DNA from: Variovorax paradoxus
GTDB lineage: Bacteria; Pseudomonadota; Gammaproteobacteria; Burkholderiales; Burkholderiaceae_C
Reading direction: 5' to 3'
NCBI RefSeq assembly: GCF_018614915.1
Contig: NZ_JAGGNU010000083.1
Coordinates: forward strand, 1 to 32,927
DNA length: 32,927 bases
The stretch's first letter is position 1. Every line of letters starts with the position of its first letter. The notes under the pieces were generated by a model. That model saw only the letters and a list, made by a program, of their open reading frames with translations, was not told the DNA's origin and searched no databases. This document shows, piece after piece, positions 32,338 through 32,927 of this stretch. Made by a program: the position numbers and the translations under genes.

Positions 32338-32927
32338 GACGCGCTCATCGCGGTGATCTGCAAGTCCTGCAGCCGCAGGCCCGCGGCCTCGAAGCGCTGC
32401 ACCAGCCGGCCGCTGTCGCTGCGCAGGCGCGCCAGGGTGCTCGCCTCGTTCGCCGCCAGGCGCGCCTGCACCATCGAAGCCGTGAGGCTGAGGCGAAGAT
32501 CCACGGCACCCAGCCGCGGCAGGTTGAACGAGACGGTGGTGCTCCAGCGTCGCGGGTTGTCTTCGTCCGGCATGGCGCTGCCGTGCGGGTCGGCGCCCTC
32601 TTCCTCGATCGACCACGCAATCGGCACGCCGGGCCAGGCCTGTCCGCTCCAGCGGAACACGGCGGTGGCCAGCAGGTCGAGCTGCTGGTGCACCACGGTC
32701 GCGGCTTGCGGATGGATCACTTCACCGGTCGGCAGCGCCTGGACGCCCGCGGCCGCGGCATGGCGCGGCGTCGCGTCCTCGGCGCGCGGCAGAGCGGCGG
32801 CCTCCGGTGTGGCCGCCGGCGCTTCGCCGCGGCGATAGGCGGCCTGCACGCGCGCGGCATCGTTGGCCGGCGCGGGGCTGTCTGCTTGAGCGGGGAGAAG
32901 CGCCGCCTCGCGTGGCAACGGCAGGCT
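32334..32927 (-). CDS. FliK-like hook-length control protein, C-terminal part (N-terminus off the right edge)
   Basis: The frame is open to the window edge, so only about 198 C-terminal residues are seen. An Ala/Pro-rich disordered stretch leads to a Flg_hook-type domain, with VSFNLPRLGAVDLRLSL, then a Q-A-R-L / LRSDSGRLVQRFEAAGL segment. This resembles the C-terminal domain of FliK, the ruler protein that contacts FlhB to switch export. It is coupled by an ATGA overlap to the FlhB-C-like gene, which supports a shared role. A second, canonical fliK elsewhere in the genome is possible. Confidence 0.8.
   Translation of the reverse strand, partial: SLPLPREAALLPAQADSPAPANDAARVQAAYRRGEAPAATPEAAALPRAEDATPRHAAAAGVQALPTGEVIHPQAATVVHQQLDLLATAVFRWSGQAWPGVPIAWSIEEEGADPHGSAMPDEDNPRRWSTTVSFNLPRLGAVDLRLSLTASMVQARLAANEASTLARLRSDSGRLVQRFEAAGLRLQDLQITAMSAS

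Overview
The window is GC-rich (clearly above 60% by eye) and is built like a Betaproteobacterial chromosome, order Burkholderiales, most likely Comamonadaceae (Variovorax-like). This rests on an FlhDC-controlled flagellar system, the order flhDC-motAB-cheA...cheRDBYZ-flhBAF-flhG-fliA, and short GC-rich intergenic repeats of the kind seen in that family. The genus is an inference; no rRNA, tRNA or CRISPR is present.

Left region (1-2.4 kb): a mobile patch. A tyrosine recombinase gene runs off the left edge. Beside it is a complete IS110-superfamily element of the IS1111 group, with its DEDD transposase, subterminal inverted repeats and a roughly 320-nt non-coding right end. That non-coding end carries two short stretches matching the DNA on the two sides of the element, in the arrangement described for seekRNA (bridge RNA) guides.

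Middle region (2.5-14.1 kb): metabolic and accessory genes. They are a secreted DUF3500 protein, two small unknowns, pcm, an isoquinoline-oxidoreductase-type molybdenum hydroxylase (2Fe-2S subunit plus Tat-exported Moco subunit) with a di-haem cytochrome c, a divergent DUF1326/DUF2182 pair, a double-CDGSH iron-sulfur protein, an FHA protein, a DUF3182-hydrolase pair, and a 59-residue hydrophilic protein. Four copies of a hairpin repeat with compensating stem changes lie between 4.1 and 5.6 kb.

Right region (14.1-32.9 kb): a flagellar and chemotaxis locus, entirely on the minus strand. Read in the transcribed direction it runs: FliK-like C-terminus (cut by the window edge), FlhB-C-terminus-like protein, an AT-rich gap, flhD, flhC (master activator), motA, motB (stator), cheA, a degenerate-EAL/HDOD protein, cheR, cheD, cheB, cheY, cheZ, flhB, flhA (export gate), flhF, flhG (flagellum placement and number), fliA (sigma-28). 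Many junctions overlap by 1-4 nt, so translation is probably coupled. A repeat of about 120 bp interrupts this run twice, after motA and after the HDOD gene.

The most unusual things seen are: (1) an FlhF of 811 residues whose C-terminal ~370 residues resemble a degenerate IS4/Tn5-type transposase domain; (2) an FlhG that keeps the FlhF-activating DQAxxLR motif but has lost the P-loop lysines; (3) the guide-like matches in the IS1111 element; and (4) cheA without a neighbouring cheW, followed instead by the degenerate-EAL/HDOD protein.
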